Assembly (NCBI GenBank): GCA_033239525.1
Contig: BSYO01000030.1
Coordinates: 8,345,119-8,409,118 of the forward strand
Source of the DNA: Nepenthes gracilis
Lineage: Eukaryota > Streptophyta > Magnoliopsida > Caryophyllales > Nepenthaceae
DNA: 64,000 bases
Direction of reading: 5' to 3'
The translations under genes and the position numbers were made by a program. How positions within the stretch are numbered: position 1 is the stretch's first letter; every line of letters begins with the position of its first letter. Positions 1 through 12,199 of the stretch are shown here, in pieces. The notes beneath the pieces are model-generated. The model saw only the letters and a program-made list of their open reading frames with translations. It searched no databases and had not been told where the DNA came from.

Positions 1-3000
1 TTTCAAACTCCTGCACATGTCCTTCTAGATTCGGGATCAATCCATTCCTTTGTGTCTCCAAGATTAGCAAGTAAATTATCCTCGAGAATTTTGAATCATA
101 TTTTAGTTGTTTCTATGCCCTCGGGATCGTCTATGGTTATGGATATCATGTATCCGAGATGTGAAGTCTGGATTAACGGGTTTGCAATTGGTGGTGGATC
201 TAATTTTGTTGGACATGTATAATTTTCATGTGGCCTTAGGCATGGATTGGTTGGCGAGTTATCACGCCAATGTCAATTGTTTTCATAAGCAAGTTCACTT
301 CGCCATTCCAGGATGTGAACCATTCTGTTTCTAAGGCGTGGTATGGAGGGAACCACCTTGTTTCATTTCTATTTTACATGCTCATCATTTAATGAATTTG
401 GATGCCAAGCCTACTTAGCTTATGCCTGCATGGTTGGAAGTCATAGTATGCCAGTTAAGAATATCCTGGTGGTTAGCGAGTATGAAGATGTCTTTTTTGA
501 AAAATTACTGGGTTGCCACCCAATCAGGATATTGAATTTGAGATTAAGATTGTTCCTGGTTCGGCACCAATCTCAAAAGCATCATATAGGATAGCGCTTG
601 CCGTATTGAAATTGAAGCTGCAGTTGCAGGAGTTTCTGAATAAGGGATTCATCCGACCGAGCGTTTCTCCTTGGGATGTCTCGGTGCTATTTGTCAATAA
701 GAAGGATGGATCGTTGCAGCTTTGCATCGATTACGAAAAACTGAACAAGATTACTATTAAGAACAAGTACCCATTATCAAGGATTGATGACCTGTTTGAT
801 CAACTATAGGGAGTGCAGGTATTTTTCAAGACTAACTTTCATTTGGGATATCACCAGTTGAGAATTAAGAAGGAGGACGTAGTGAAGATGACCTTTCGGA
901 CAAGGTACATGCATTATGAATTTCTAGTTATACCTTTTTGGTTGTCAAATGCCCCCGCTACTTTTATGGACTTAATGAATCGGGTGTTTTAGCCCTACTT
1001 GGATAAATGTATTGTTGTGTTCATTGATGATATATTGATTTATTCAAGAAGTTATGATGAGCATGATATGAATTTGAGGATTGCACTCCAGACGCTTAGG
1101 GAGGAGAAGTTGTGTACCAAGTTGAAGAAATATGAATTTTGGTTTGAAGAAGTTATATTTTTAGGTCATATTATATCGAAGGAAGGTATTTTTGTTGACC
1201 TGAAAAAGATTGAAATTGTTATTAATTAGATACGACCGCCATCGGTGACCGAAGTCCGAAGTTTCCTTAGGATGGTGGGTTATTATCGGAGGTTTGTGAA
1301 AACTTTCTCTAAAATTTTCATGTCGTTGACTCGATTAACAAGGAAGGACATTAAATTTATTTTGACTGAGGAATGTGAGTAAAGTTTCCAGGAGTTGAAG
1401 AACCGATTGACGTCCGCTTCGATCCTAATGATTCCAAAAGGTTTTGATGGATTTGATGTTTGTTGTGATGCAAACAAGACGGGTTTGGATAGTATTCTGA
1501 TGTAGCATGGAAAAGTGATAACTTATGGATTGAGATAGTTAAAAATTCACGAGAAGAATTATCCAACGCACGATTTGGAACTAGCAGCGGTAATTTTTTC
1601 TTTAAAGATTTAGAGACATTATTTGTACGGTGATAAATTTTTGTGTATTCGGATAATAAGAACCTCAAGTATCTATTTTCTCAAAAAAAGTTGAATAGAG
1701 GTAGATGAGATGGATGAACTATCCAAAGGACTTTGATTATGAAATTCAGTATCAGCCGAGTAAGGGTAATGTAGTAGCAGACGCTCTGAGACGTCAAACG
1801 TATTACATGGCTCGTTTGAGGATTAAGAAGATGAAAATGTTAGAATGCATAAAGCAATGTGATATCTGAAGATATGTCCAAACAAATCGGATTATTTTGT
1901 TGTATTTTCAAATCCAGCCGAAGATATTGAGGCGGATTAAGGAAGATTAGATGAGTGATCCATTCTTAAATGACATTGCTAGAAATTTAGACCAACACTC
2001 TAGAGTTGATTTTAATGTCCGAGTTGGTGGAGTCTTGGGGTTTCAAGATCGGATTTGTGTACCTAATTTTGGAGAATTATGGAAAGAAATCATGAAGGAA
2101 GCTTATTGGCCTAGGTATACGATCCACCCAGAGATTAATAAGATGTATCAGGATCTGAAGAAAATGTTTTGGTGGAAGAATATGAGAAAGAAAACTTTGA
2201 CCTTTGTGAAAAAATATTTGATCTGTCAGCAATTGAAGGCCAAACGTAAGAAGCTATCCGGTCTTTTGCAACCGTTGACTATTCCTAATTGGAAATAGGA
2301 AGATGTATTTATGGATTTCGTGTTAGGATTGTCGAAGACACCTAGGAATCATGACACCATTTGGGTAATTGTTGACTAGTCAACAAAATTAGCACATTTT
2401 TAGCTATTCAGGTGACTTATTCGAGGAACCAATTAGCCAGGATGTACATTAATGAAATAATAAGATTGCACGAATTCTCGGCAACTATCATATCAAATCG
2501 AGACACAAGGTTTGTCTCAAACTTTTGGGAGAGTTTGCACCACGAATTAGCGGCAAATCTAAAGTTCAATACAGTTTATCACCCGCAGACGGATGGGTAG
2601 TCTAAATGAACCACTCAGATTTTGAATGATATGTTAAAAGTTGCGGTGATGGAACTAAAGGCAATTGGGATGATCATTTAGCATTAGCGAAGTTCGCATA
2701 TAATAATAGTTATCAAGTGAGTATTCGAATGACTCCCTTTGAAGCTTTATATGGAAGAAAGTGTCGTTCATCTATTCATTGGGAAGAGATGGGTGATAGA
2801 TGGCTTATGGGGCTGGAGGTTGTTAAGGAGACGTCCAATAAAATCAAATTGATCTATGAAAAGTTAAAAGTAACCAAAAGCACATAGAAGAGTTTTACCA
2901 ATTAGAAAAGATCGGAGTTGAAATTTAAAGTCGGGAATTTTATCTTCTTGAAGATATCACCGTCAAAGGGCGTAACTAGATTTGGAATTAAAGGAAAGCA

Positions 3001-3491
3001 GAAACTGAGGTTTATCTACCCATTCAATATTTTGGAGAAAGTGGGAGAGGTGGCCTATCGATTGGCCTTGCCACTCATTTTGGGAGAAATGCATAATGTT
3101 TCTACGTGTCAATGCTCCGAAAGTATATTTATAATCCTACCCATGTCATTAATTACGAGCTCTTATTGATTAGCGATGATTTTATTGATTAGCGATGATT
3201 TGTCATTTGGAGGAACCATACCAAGGAGGAGGCTGTGGAGAGGTGGCCTCGATTGGCCTTGCCACCCATTTTGGGAGAGATGCATAATGTTTCTACGTGT
3301 CAATCATATCTATAAAGAATTACGAGCTCTTATTGATTCGATGATTTGTCATTTGTCGAGGAACGAATCAAAGAATTTGACTAAAACGTTGGTCAAAATC
3401 TTATGGAGGAACCATACCAAGGAGGAGGCCACATGGGAGCTCAAGGACGAGATTCAGAACAAGTATCCTCATTTATTCTCTTGATTAGGTA
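1..3491 (+). pseudogene. Ty3/gypsy pol remnant of element G1 (protease-RT-RNase H-integrase), left end outside window
   Basis: Degenerate gypsy polyprotein. Seen in order: an aspartic protease with an intact LLDSGSIHSF active site (D-S-G at 28-36); reverse transcriptase from about 490, with FIDD catalytic residues at 1020-1031; RNase H about 1440-1800; the integrase zinc-binding region and core about 2050-2730; and a C-terminal region ending in an EEATWE-like motif near 3425. The frame is broken many times. Most stops sit at expected Gln, Trp or Arg codons, for example near 807, 990, 1228 and 1503. In integrase the second catalytic Asp is Asn (SNRD), the catalytic Glu is Lys, and one zinc-binding Cys is Tyr, all G-to-A type changes. 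The domain order (integrase after RNase H) is that of gypsy, not copia. Gag lies outside the window. The copy cannot encode a working enzyme. Confidence 0.9.
3045..3430 (+). repeat. 193-bp tandem duplication inside the 3' end of G1 pol
   Basis: Two copies start with the same GAGAGGTGGCC word at 3045 and 3238. Both run through the ATGCATAATGTTTCTACGTG stretch, the ACGAGCTCTTATTGATT stretch and an ACCATACCAAGGAGGAGGC end. Copy 1 also holds a small internal repeat of TTATTGATTAGCGATGAT at about 3164-3200. The duplication falls in the integrase C-terminal region and destroys the frame. Confidence 0.8.
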
Positions 3492-5468
3492 TGTGACTCT
3501 CTTCAAATTTTGAGTACGAAATTTTATAAGGAGCTGAGGATTGTAAGGTTTGAGTTTTTGAATTCCATAAAATCATGATTTATTGAGTTAATATAATTAA
3601 TTTTAAGGATAGAGGATGTGAAAATTGGGTCAAAAGGTCCGAAAATCGACTCGGGTAACTCGGCCTGGTGCATGCTTGTGGCGTGCCAAAGGCGCAGGAT
3701 AGGCGCAAATTCCAGAACCACCATGCCCGATAAGCGCCTGAGCCGTGCTCGAGCGGATATTCCAGAACGGCCGCGCCCAATGAGCACCTAAGACAAGCTT
3801 GAGAGAAATTTCCAAAACACCCGCGCTCAAGCGCCGAAGTTGTTAAAAGGCACCACCTGCTCTTTTTTCACCATTTTTGCACAATTTGTGTAAAGAGGAG
3901 AAAGAAGCATGGGGGAAGGAAAGAGAAGAGGGAGAAGGTGAAGGGGGGCTCTAAGTACTCAAATCCGGATGATCCGAGTAAAAAAACTAGTAGATCGGGT
4001 CAAGGTAAGTATATTCTGAACTTTCTTTTTCGGTTGTTGTTGTTAATTCTCGTTCCTTTTGAATATTATTGTTATAATACTATTCCTAATTGGGATTTTA
4101 AAGTAAGAATATAAAAAATGTACATATTTGTTACTTCACCATGTTTTTATAGTAAGATTTGTCAAAAACTACCGTTCATTTGCTTGTTTCTTAAATATGT
4201 ATGTTATAAAAATTTTCTCTCCATGTTTAAAAGCTAAACATCCTATTTTCACATAGTTGTGTTTCAAGTTTATAATTTTTAAATTATTTCATGTTATTTT
4301 TGCGTGCTCAAAATATATTGAATATTTAATATTTTTTATATAATACGTTTTGTTTTACTATTTGGACATTTTATTTTATTTATATTATTGATAAACTCTC
4401 ATGACTAAGAAATGTACAAGTTCTATGGAAAAGAATTACAGAGGGATATTTTGTAATTAAGTTAAAACTTATGAATTGTTCTTCAAAAGTGTGAGAACCA
4501 ATGATGTATAAATTTAAGAGCAGAATTTCCTAAGAAATTAAGAAATTGAACCAAGTAATGTTCATCAAATAATATATTTCGGCATGCCTTAATATATTAT
4601 AATGGAAGATCATTGTCTGTTAAGGACCGCTTTGCGGTTAATGTCCCGTCTATAGGCTTATATGTAGATGACCCGCTTTTAGGTCTTGAATAGGAGGAGA
4701 AGGCTTTTGATTGTGTAGGAGCAAACACATTCCAAGTTTTGATCAACCGCTTCCTTAATTAGTAAAGCTTATTGGCCCTAATCCCCAAAGAAAAGTAAGT
4801 TTTTAGCATGATTTGATGAGTAAGAAAATGAAAAAGAATTGAAGAAAAATTGGAATTTATTATGAAATTATTTCTTTTCTAATCATAATTTATGACTATT
4901 CATTCATCTCTATTTCTTCTGATATGTACTGTTATATTTTAAATATATAATATGCATATTCCTTAATATATATGTGTGTGTGTGCGCGCCTTACTAAATA
5001 TTTGACTCACTCTCTTATTATTTTTGCTAACTCCTCAGATGATCAATACAAATTTAAACTCGATGAGCAAGAATGAAGGATCAGTGCCTAGTTTAAGACT
5101 TGAGGATGTCATATGATGTGTTTTAGACATTATCTTTTGTATTTTTCATATAGTAGTAATTTTTTTAGATTGAAGGTCGAATGTGTGTATTATTTTGTAA
5201 TTAAGGAAGTAGATATATATTTTAGTTGAAACCTAGTATATATTAGATTTATAAAATGCTTCCACAACTTTGATGACATTTGCAGGCATCTTCTCGAATC
5301 AGGTCCAACATGGTAACATATTTTGATTCGTTGTTGGAGCCACAAAGTTGTAGCATGTTGTGGATCCTATATATATATAGTTGTTTGTTCAATGGATTAA
5401 TATATTATGATTTGTATTTAGTTTGATGGACATTAGGATAGGGGTATCCTGTAATTGGGTCCATCACA
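3492..5468 (+). repeat. 3' LTR of gypsy element G1
   Basis: It begins TGTGACTC just after the pol end and finishes CCATCACA, giving TGTGA...TCACA-type inverted ends. The first 170 bases align with the start of solo LTR B (shared words GGATGTGAAA and TTGGGTCA). A GC-rich CG-word block (3660-3835) precedes a TTAAAAGG TATA-like word near 3843. The 5' partner LTR is outside the window. The length of 1977 bp suits the other gypsy LTRs here. Confidence 0.8.
4005..5038 (+). other. candidate LTR intron-like module in G1
   Basis: A strong donor-like CAAG|GTAAGT has its GT at 4005. A TCACT plus pyrimidine tract ends CTCAG|ATGA with AG at 5037-5038. Between them lie hairpin H1 (4709-4732, GATTGTGT and ACACATTC arms, one mismatch) and hairpin H2 (4757-4777, AATTAGTA and TATTGGCC arms, several G.U pairs), 24 bases apart. 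Solo LTRs A and B and element P have the same order. Splicing is inferred from the sites alone. Confidence 0.45.
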
Positions 5469-6330
5469 CTATGATTTGACTTATTATTTTGTTTTAATTG
5501 TTTATTTTTATTTGTCATTTTTAGGTTTGTATTATGATATTTATATTTGGGTTTTGGTCGATTGATAAATAAATAAATTTTGAATAATTGAGAATCAAAA
5601 ATCAATTTAATCAAATATCAAAATGATAATGTATCAGATTGGATGACAACTCATAAAATGTTTCTCTTTCCCTTGGGAAGAAAACTTCTCCCTCGATCGG
5701 CACATCACCTACTTTGCTGGCTTCCACTCTATTTTGAATCTGGACATGCCATTCTGCGCTTGGCTTTGGGACATATTTTGAATTTGTAGGTGAAACCTTA
5801 TGCTTTCCATTCAAAATCTTTCAGACATGCGAAATTTCAAGCCCTTGACTTCCCCTCAGTACACTCGGGAACATCTTCACTATTTATGATAGATATAACA
5901 TTCAAATCATTATACCTTTCATCATTCCCTTGCTTGAAGAGAGGGGTTCATCCCCTCAAGATTGCTTTGTATCTATTTATGAGGTGCACTAAAAAGTGGG
6001 CTACGCAAGCCCATTGTGAGGAAATTTTTCCAAAGTAATGGAGTCCTTGTAGTGAGATTTCACCCAAATACCATTGGTATCTTATGGCTTTAGATGTCTT
6101 GTTTTAGCAGCATCAATTGTAGCTAGATGCCCAATTAGTTGAGCTTGTCTTGCAGTTTAATTAGGAAAATAACTGGGCATTAATAACCCCTCGGAAGGAT
6201 TTCAAAATTAGCAGGACGAATCCTAATTTTATGAGGCACTAGAAGGATAGTTTTTCTTTATTCTAATTACTAATGACTAGTCATGTAATAGTGTTTACTA
6301 TGACAAATGATCGGTGAAATTTTGTGAGTG
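5469..6330. other. unassigned sequence, no supported gene
   Basis: The block of normal base composition at about 5640-6260 differs from the AT-rich DNA around it. Short open frames exist on both strands (minus 5611-5814, plus 5790-6038), but I recognise no family and see no complete gene structure. It could be a decayed gene or transposon fragment. Confidence 0.4.
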
Positions 6331-6790
6331 TGTTCTTTTTTTTTAGAGGAACAAGTTTAATCAATTTATTTTTATATATAAAGTGTCAGTGATGTTTACT
6401 TGAAATCCAAATTTGACACAACAATCTATGGGTCGGATCCTCGAGTATTTCAAACCAAATCATATACACCATAAATCAAAATGAAATTTTTAGAGGAATC
6501 AAAACTCACCCCAAAGTTATCCACCAATATTCAAGTAAGTATTGAGCCTCTAATAAATGTCTTGAGAGGGAGGAAAGAGAAAGAAAGAGAGCTCCAGACC
6601 TCTCTAAGTGCAAGCAGAGAGCTACGAGGACTAATAATTTAGTTGTCAAGCAAATCACTAGGTGAATAAGGTGCTCTCTTCTACTTTCTTGCTAATGTTC
6701 CCACTTACATGATGAGAATGACGCTATTTATAGCGGAATTTGTATTAGTGGCAATTTTCTCCATGAGCATTCTAGAATATAGAAAATTTG
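6330..6790 (-). promoter_or_regulatory. minus-strand promoter or LTR fragment
   Basis: On the minus strand a TATAAATA word (6725-6732, in GCTATAAATAGC) is followed by an untranslated-looking leader rich in AGAGAG/CTCTC words (about 6570-6620). This resembles the U3/R part of an LTR or a gene promoter. No coding region follows it, and I could not pair it with a second LTR. Confidence 0.3.
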
Positions 6791-6799
6791 GGTTGACTG

Positions 6800-9600
6800 A
6801 GTGGTCATTCGTTGAGTTAAAAATGTAATAAGATGTCCTAAATTGGCTTTAAGTTGAAATCAAGTCAGGTCCTTAACTTAATAGGCATTAGAGTTATTGA
6901 TGAAAAGAAGTGCAATTTCTTTGTGGAAAATTCAGTCCGAATTTCTTGATGAAAATCGAACCGGCTTTTACTTGATAAAAATCAAGTCGGCCTTGTGAGA
7001 AGAAAATCGGCTCCTTGATGAAGTCCAAATCAGCTTATAAGGAATTTTCAAAGATAAGGTATGAGGTTGAAACCGGCCTTGAAAGTGCAGAGTGAATCAT
7101 GGTAACTTTGTATGTTCCGGAGTAGATTATGAGTTCAAGAAGAAGAAGAAAGGCAAGTTGATGTTGATGAAGGGGCGAAGTGATGATGAAGCCAAAGTAT
7201 GAATGCTAGATCTAATATTAAAGGAAAATGTTAAAGGTAAGTAATCCGGTCTCGAGGTTGACGGAATTCAAGGGAGGAGTAATTCTCAAACGTGAAATGT
7301 TTGTTCCAGAAAGCATAAATGGGGGAAGGGCGGAAAAAGGAAAGCCTACCGGTTAGTTTCCGAAATTTTTACAAATTTATAAATAACTAATCAATATGAT
7401 GAAATAATAATTAAGGAAACCCTTATAATAATTTTAGTATAAGGAAATACCAGTAAAGGAAACTTTGTATTAAGGAAACAATAGTATAAGGAAATAATAA
7501 ATAATAAGGAAACCTTATAATTAGAAAATACGAATTACCTGAATATTGCCAAACCCTAACGATCGGCTATCTTGCCCAAGGGCCTATAAATAAGAACTAG
7601 AGAAGGGGAAAATAGGCACTCGATAAGACTTGCAAGTAGGGGAAGACCAAAAGTTCAAGGCGGAATAAAGAAATTCAAAAGCCCATTTGTTTTCAAGTTC
7701 ATGATTATACATGATTTCTACGCTAGTATATCTGATTTTATATGACTTATATGATGCGATGCATGAGGTATGATTATTGTTCGATAATTGCATGTTTAAG
7801 GAAAAGATTTCATGATATTTGGTTTTGTAGTAGGGAGAATAATTCGGAAGATTTAAATACATGTGATAATTGCATCATTAAAGAAAAGAACTCTATCCAA
7901 AGAACTCTGATCTTTCTATGAACAAAGTAGTCCGTCCTCTTTTGAAAAGTACTCCGGTTTTAAAGAAGAGGAATTTCTGCCCTTACGTCTTTAAATAGCA
8001 CTCCGTCCGTTTGAAGAAAAAGCACTCCGTCCATTTAAGAAAAAGAGCTCCGGACTTTTGATGAAAAAGCACACCGTCTTTTGTTAAAGAAAAATCACTC
8101 CGAATTTTAGAGAGTCGGATTTTAAAAGAAACAGAACTCCGGCTCTTAGAGCTTAGCCTTTTAAAAGAAAAAGAACTCCGGATTTTTAAGAAATGTTAGT
8201 TTTAGCACTCCGTATATTAAAGAAAGGTCACTCGGTTTTAGCACTCCGGGTATCAAAGAAAAGTCACCCTACTGGATTTTAAAGAAAAGTCATTCCGATT
8301 TTAGCACTCCGGATTTTAAAGAAAAGTCACTCCGGTTTTAGCACTCCGGATTTTAAAGAAAAGTCACTCCGGTTTTAGCACTCCGGATATTAAAGAAAAG
8401 TCCCTCCGGTTTTAGAGATCCGGATTTTAAAAGAAAGGCACTCTGGCTTTTAAAGGTTCAGATTTTAAGAAAAGCACTCCGGATTTTGAAAAATTTACTC
8501 AATTTTGTAAACCTAAAAGCACTCCGGATTTTGAACAGATAAGCACTCGGATCTCTAAAAGCACTCCGAACCAGAAAAGTACTTCGGATTTTGAGAAGAA
8601 AAGTGCTCAGAGGAAAAAAGAAAAGTACTTGAATTCAAGGAAAAGGCTTCTGCTTTGTGAATAAGGCCTCGACTTTTGAATCTTTGACTTTAAGATGATT
8701 AAAGGTTTTGATTTCAACCGATAAGTTAAGAACAAAGGCTTTAAGAAGAAGAAAAATATATTAATCCGGATGATAAGTGGAACTCTATGACTTCCGACTT
8801 CCAAACTATGATGTACGTCCATGAAAAGTATGAACCATGAACCGAGTCTCCCTTAAACTTGCTGTTAAAAGATGGATGAAGGATATTGGGGTGACACTCG
8901 AGGATTGTAAACGGAGGAGACTTTCTAGTGGCATAAGAACTATTTGCCCCGTAAGGTTAAAGACCTCCCGTCCGGGGAGCAAAGGAGACGGCTTTAGGTT
9001 AGTGGTTACACACAATCCGTCCTCGATTTGTCCACTCCCGCTGATCCCTAAAGATGATAAGAATTTTAAATAGTTTTATGAGTTTTAAAAAAAAGACAAG
9101 ATAATGAGAAAAATACTAAGGAAATTCGAACTAAAGACGTGATGGTTTTATTTAATTTATGTTATTATATATATGTTTATTTACTTTTTTACATGTGAGT
9201 ATTTTTTGGGCTTTATAGCTCATTCTTATTGTTTTATAGAATATTGAAAGGCTCATGAAGGACAAAGTTGAGTATGACCTTAACATTTTAATTTACCAGT
9301 TATGATTAAATGAAAGCTTGTTTAATTATTTTGATATTTTTTAAATTTTGTCATTTTAGTTTATCAATGTTAATATGTTTTCGTATTATGAATCAAGTTT
9401 AATTAAAACATAAAACTAACATTAGAGTTGGCGAACAAGTTTGAAATCAAACTAGTGGGCTAGCTTTATACGATCCATTCTCGTGAGATCTTGTTGAAAC
9501 AAATGAAAAATATTGAATTATTTATTTTTAGAATCTCGGTTAATTGTAACATGTAATGGGGAAAAAATTTTCACCCATGACAAGTATTGGGTAAGCCCGG
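6800..9600 (+). repeat. degenerate plus-strand gypsy-type LTR (block C)
   Basis: The organisation resembles solo LTR A read in the opposite direction. A region of CGGCC/CCGGCTT words (6950-7090) is followed by a TATAAATA box (7585-7592), an array of ACTCCGG-type short repeats (7920-8600), a segment with ACACAATCCGTCCTCGAT (9010-9030) like the H1 region of other LTRs, and a pyrimidine-rich TTTTATAG acceptor-like site at 9238-9239. I could not fix the ends, and see no TSD or internal region, so it may be a solo LTR or a fragment. An open frame at 8837-9073 lies within it and is probably not a gene. Confidence 0.45.
7920..8600 (+). repeat. short tandem array of ACTCCGG-type units
   Basis: Units such as AGCACTCCGGATTTTAAAG and AAAAGTCACTCCGGTTTT alternate, giving a longer period near 52 bases, clearest at 8290-8400. 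The outer copies are more diverged. The same ACTCCG core, reversed, builds the array in solo LTR A. Confidence 0.8.
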
Positions 9601-11284
9601 TCATTCTATAAATTCCGTATTTTCCATAATTTTAGTGCTAACCATTTGATTTAAGTTGCATGGAGTGCAAAAGGTGGAAAAATGGGTATCGACCCCTTCC
9701 TTTTGCATTTTAGTTATTAAAATAAAATAAGATAAAAATAAAATAATTATTTTCATAAGATAAAATAAAGTTTGAATAGAATTAAAAAAATATTTTCTAT
9801 TTTGTTAGTCATTTGAAATAAGAAAAATTAAATTAAAACTAATCAAATAATAAATTTTATATCTAATTCTATCTAAATTTATTTCGAAATACTATATTCT
9901 ATTTTGACAATATTTTTTCCCATCCAACTTCATTAGTAAATAGATTGATGAGTTTAGCAAATTACCTAAAAAGGAAGTATTGGAACAGAGACATTAAAAT
10001 GTTTGAAGTAGACCTAATTAAAATCGAGCAATCCAATAAATCAATGTGGATAGTCCAGATTAATGATATAAAATTTTATAAAATGATTACCCCCTTGTAC
10101 ATGCCCGCCAAAGACTCTAATAGCATAGTATGGATGGGTAGAAAGAGCCATTATCAAACAACTATCTTAACAACCTAGATAATATTTTTATGTCTTTGTG
10201 CTTAGGTGTAAGTCCTCCGTCCTTAAAAAAAAATGATTACTAGCTAATGGGCCAACTCAAACCTTAGAGTTATAAAGGCTACACCATAAATCTATAAATT
10301 CTTTTTTTTATTTGTGGGGAAGGGGATAAAAATATCATGTGTGAATAATTATTTCAAACAAGAATATACAAACATTTTGTATGATTATACATAGTTTATT
10401 TTTTTATTAAATATATACTTACCTCATCATATCTTTTAATAAAAGTTTATTAACTTAAATATTATAATATTTGGGTAAACAGTCATCCTCTAATATTTTA
10501 TTTGTTTTTTTAGGTAAGATCTAAATTTGAAAAAAATACTTAAAAAATAAAAAAATTAATGTCTCAACGTAAACTTTCTCTAGTTTTTAAGTGTTTTTTT
10601 TAGATAAAAGTGGAGATTATTTTAGTTGACGCAGAGTTGGTGCCTTAGGGAGCTGGTAAATTTAATTTAGATTTCCTACTAAAAATTATTAAACCCTGTT
10701 TTTATTTATTTATTTACTTTTTATACAATATTTTAACTTTTCTAAATTTATACCTAACACAACATTTTACTTTTACCAGTTATCTTACCAACCTCTAGAT
10801 ATTTTTTTTTAAAATTATGTCATAGTTTTGAGATCAATTAATTAAAAAATAAAAAGAAAAATTTATCAAGAAATTTTAAATTTGAATTATTTTTAGAATC
10901 TCGATTAAACATGTCATAAAAAATACTTCATAAGATATAAATCTTTTTTTATAACTTATTTTGATTTAAAAAATTAAAAATTTATTAATTTTATTTTAAT
11001 TGTTATAATAAAATAAGATAAAAATAGAATAATTATTTTATAAGATAAAATAAACTTTGAATAGAATTAAAAAAGAATTTTCCATTTTTTATCATTTGAA
11101 AAAAAATATGAAATTAAAAATAAAATTTTAAATATTTTAGGGATGTAATTTATGATGAATAATACAAAATTATTATAAAATAATTGTTTTTGTTACCTAA
11201 AAAACAAATGTAACTACATTAAATTTAAAACTAGATCTAATTAAAAAAGATCATCTAATCACTTGTCCTAATGATATTTTTTAA

Positions 11285-11390
11285 AAATACAATCATTTAA
11301 CTTCTCCACTTTTTGGTCGAAAAATCTGCCGCCCAACGCATTTATTGGAAAAGAGAAAATGATATTCCAAGGAAACCTTTTCCGTCGGTT
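11285..11390 (+). repeat. 106-bp perfect direct repeat, copy 1
   Basis: It runs from AAATACAATCATTTAAC to CCGTCGGTT and is identical base for base to 11712-11817, 427 bases away. The flanking parts of the same duplication have drifted. Confidence 0.95.
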
Positions 11391-11711
11391 ATAAATTTTT
11401 ATAAATATATTTTTATTTTAAAAAAATAAACCCTGTAAAGAATTTTTCAATAGAAATATTTTTGGAATGTAATATTTTTTTTTATTAAATATATATTAAA
11501 ATTATATCAATTTAAATTTAATTAATTTATATTTTATGGGATTTTTTATGAATGAGAATTTTTTTTATTTTACCAATTATAATATGAAAGAAAAAAATTA
11601 AAAAGTTTAGGGATATATTTATTAAAATTAAAATATTATACTATAATTGCTAAATATCAAATGTAACTGATAAAATTAAAACTTGGTGTTTAAAAAAGCT
11701 ACAATATGTAG

Positions 11712-11817
11712 AAATACAATCATTTAACTTCTCCACTTTTTGGTCGAAAAATCTGCCGCCCAACGCATTTATTGGAAAAGAGAAAATGATATTCCAAGGA
11801 AACCTTTTCCGTCGGTT
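11712..11817 (+). repeat. 106-bp perfect direct repeat, copy 2
   Basis: Identical to 11285-11390. It contains GAAAAATCTGCCGCCCAACG, a GC-richer core in otherwise very AT-rich DNA. Confidence 0.95.
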
Positions 11818-12199
11818 CAAATGGAGCCTTGAAAAATAAACCCTACAAGAAACGTGGAAAAGGGAATGAAATAATACCAGTTCGGACTAAAATTATATCA
11901 ATTTAATTTAATTAATTTTAAATTTTATAAAATTTTATTAAAATATAAAAATATTATGAACTGATACGGTCATAAAACTAGACCCGATTAATTTTTTAGG
12001 TCTAATATAATCTTTTATAAAAAATTATTTTTTGACCATATATTTCAAGTATTTAAAAATTAAATAAATTATATTTTTTATATAATTAATAATTTTTATA
12101 TAAATATTTTTTATTAAAAAATACGTTTAGGTAATATTTAATCTAAAATTTATAATTTTTAGAATATTATATTTTTTTAATTTTTTTATAATATAAATG

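Noticed and set aside
7920..8600. Regular short repeats that might suggest a CRISPR array
   Set aside because: Repeats are degenerate, spacers are not unique, and the setting is a plant LTR.
8837..9073. 78-residue frame starting MNRVSLKLAVKRW
   Set aside because: It lies in the part of LTR-like block C that corresponds to non-coding LTR sequence in other families.
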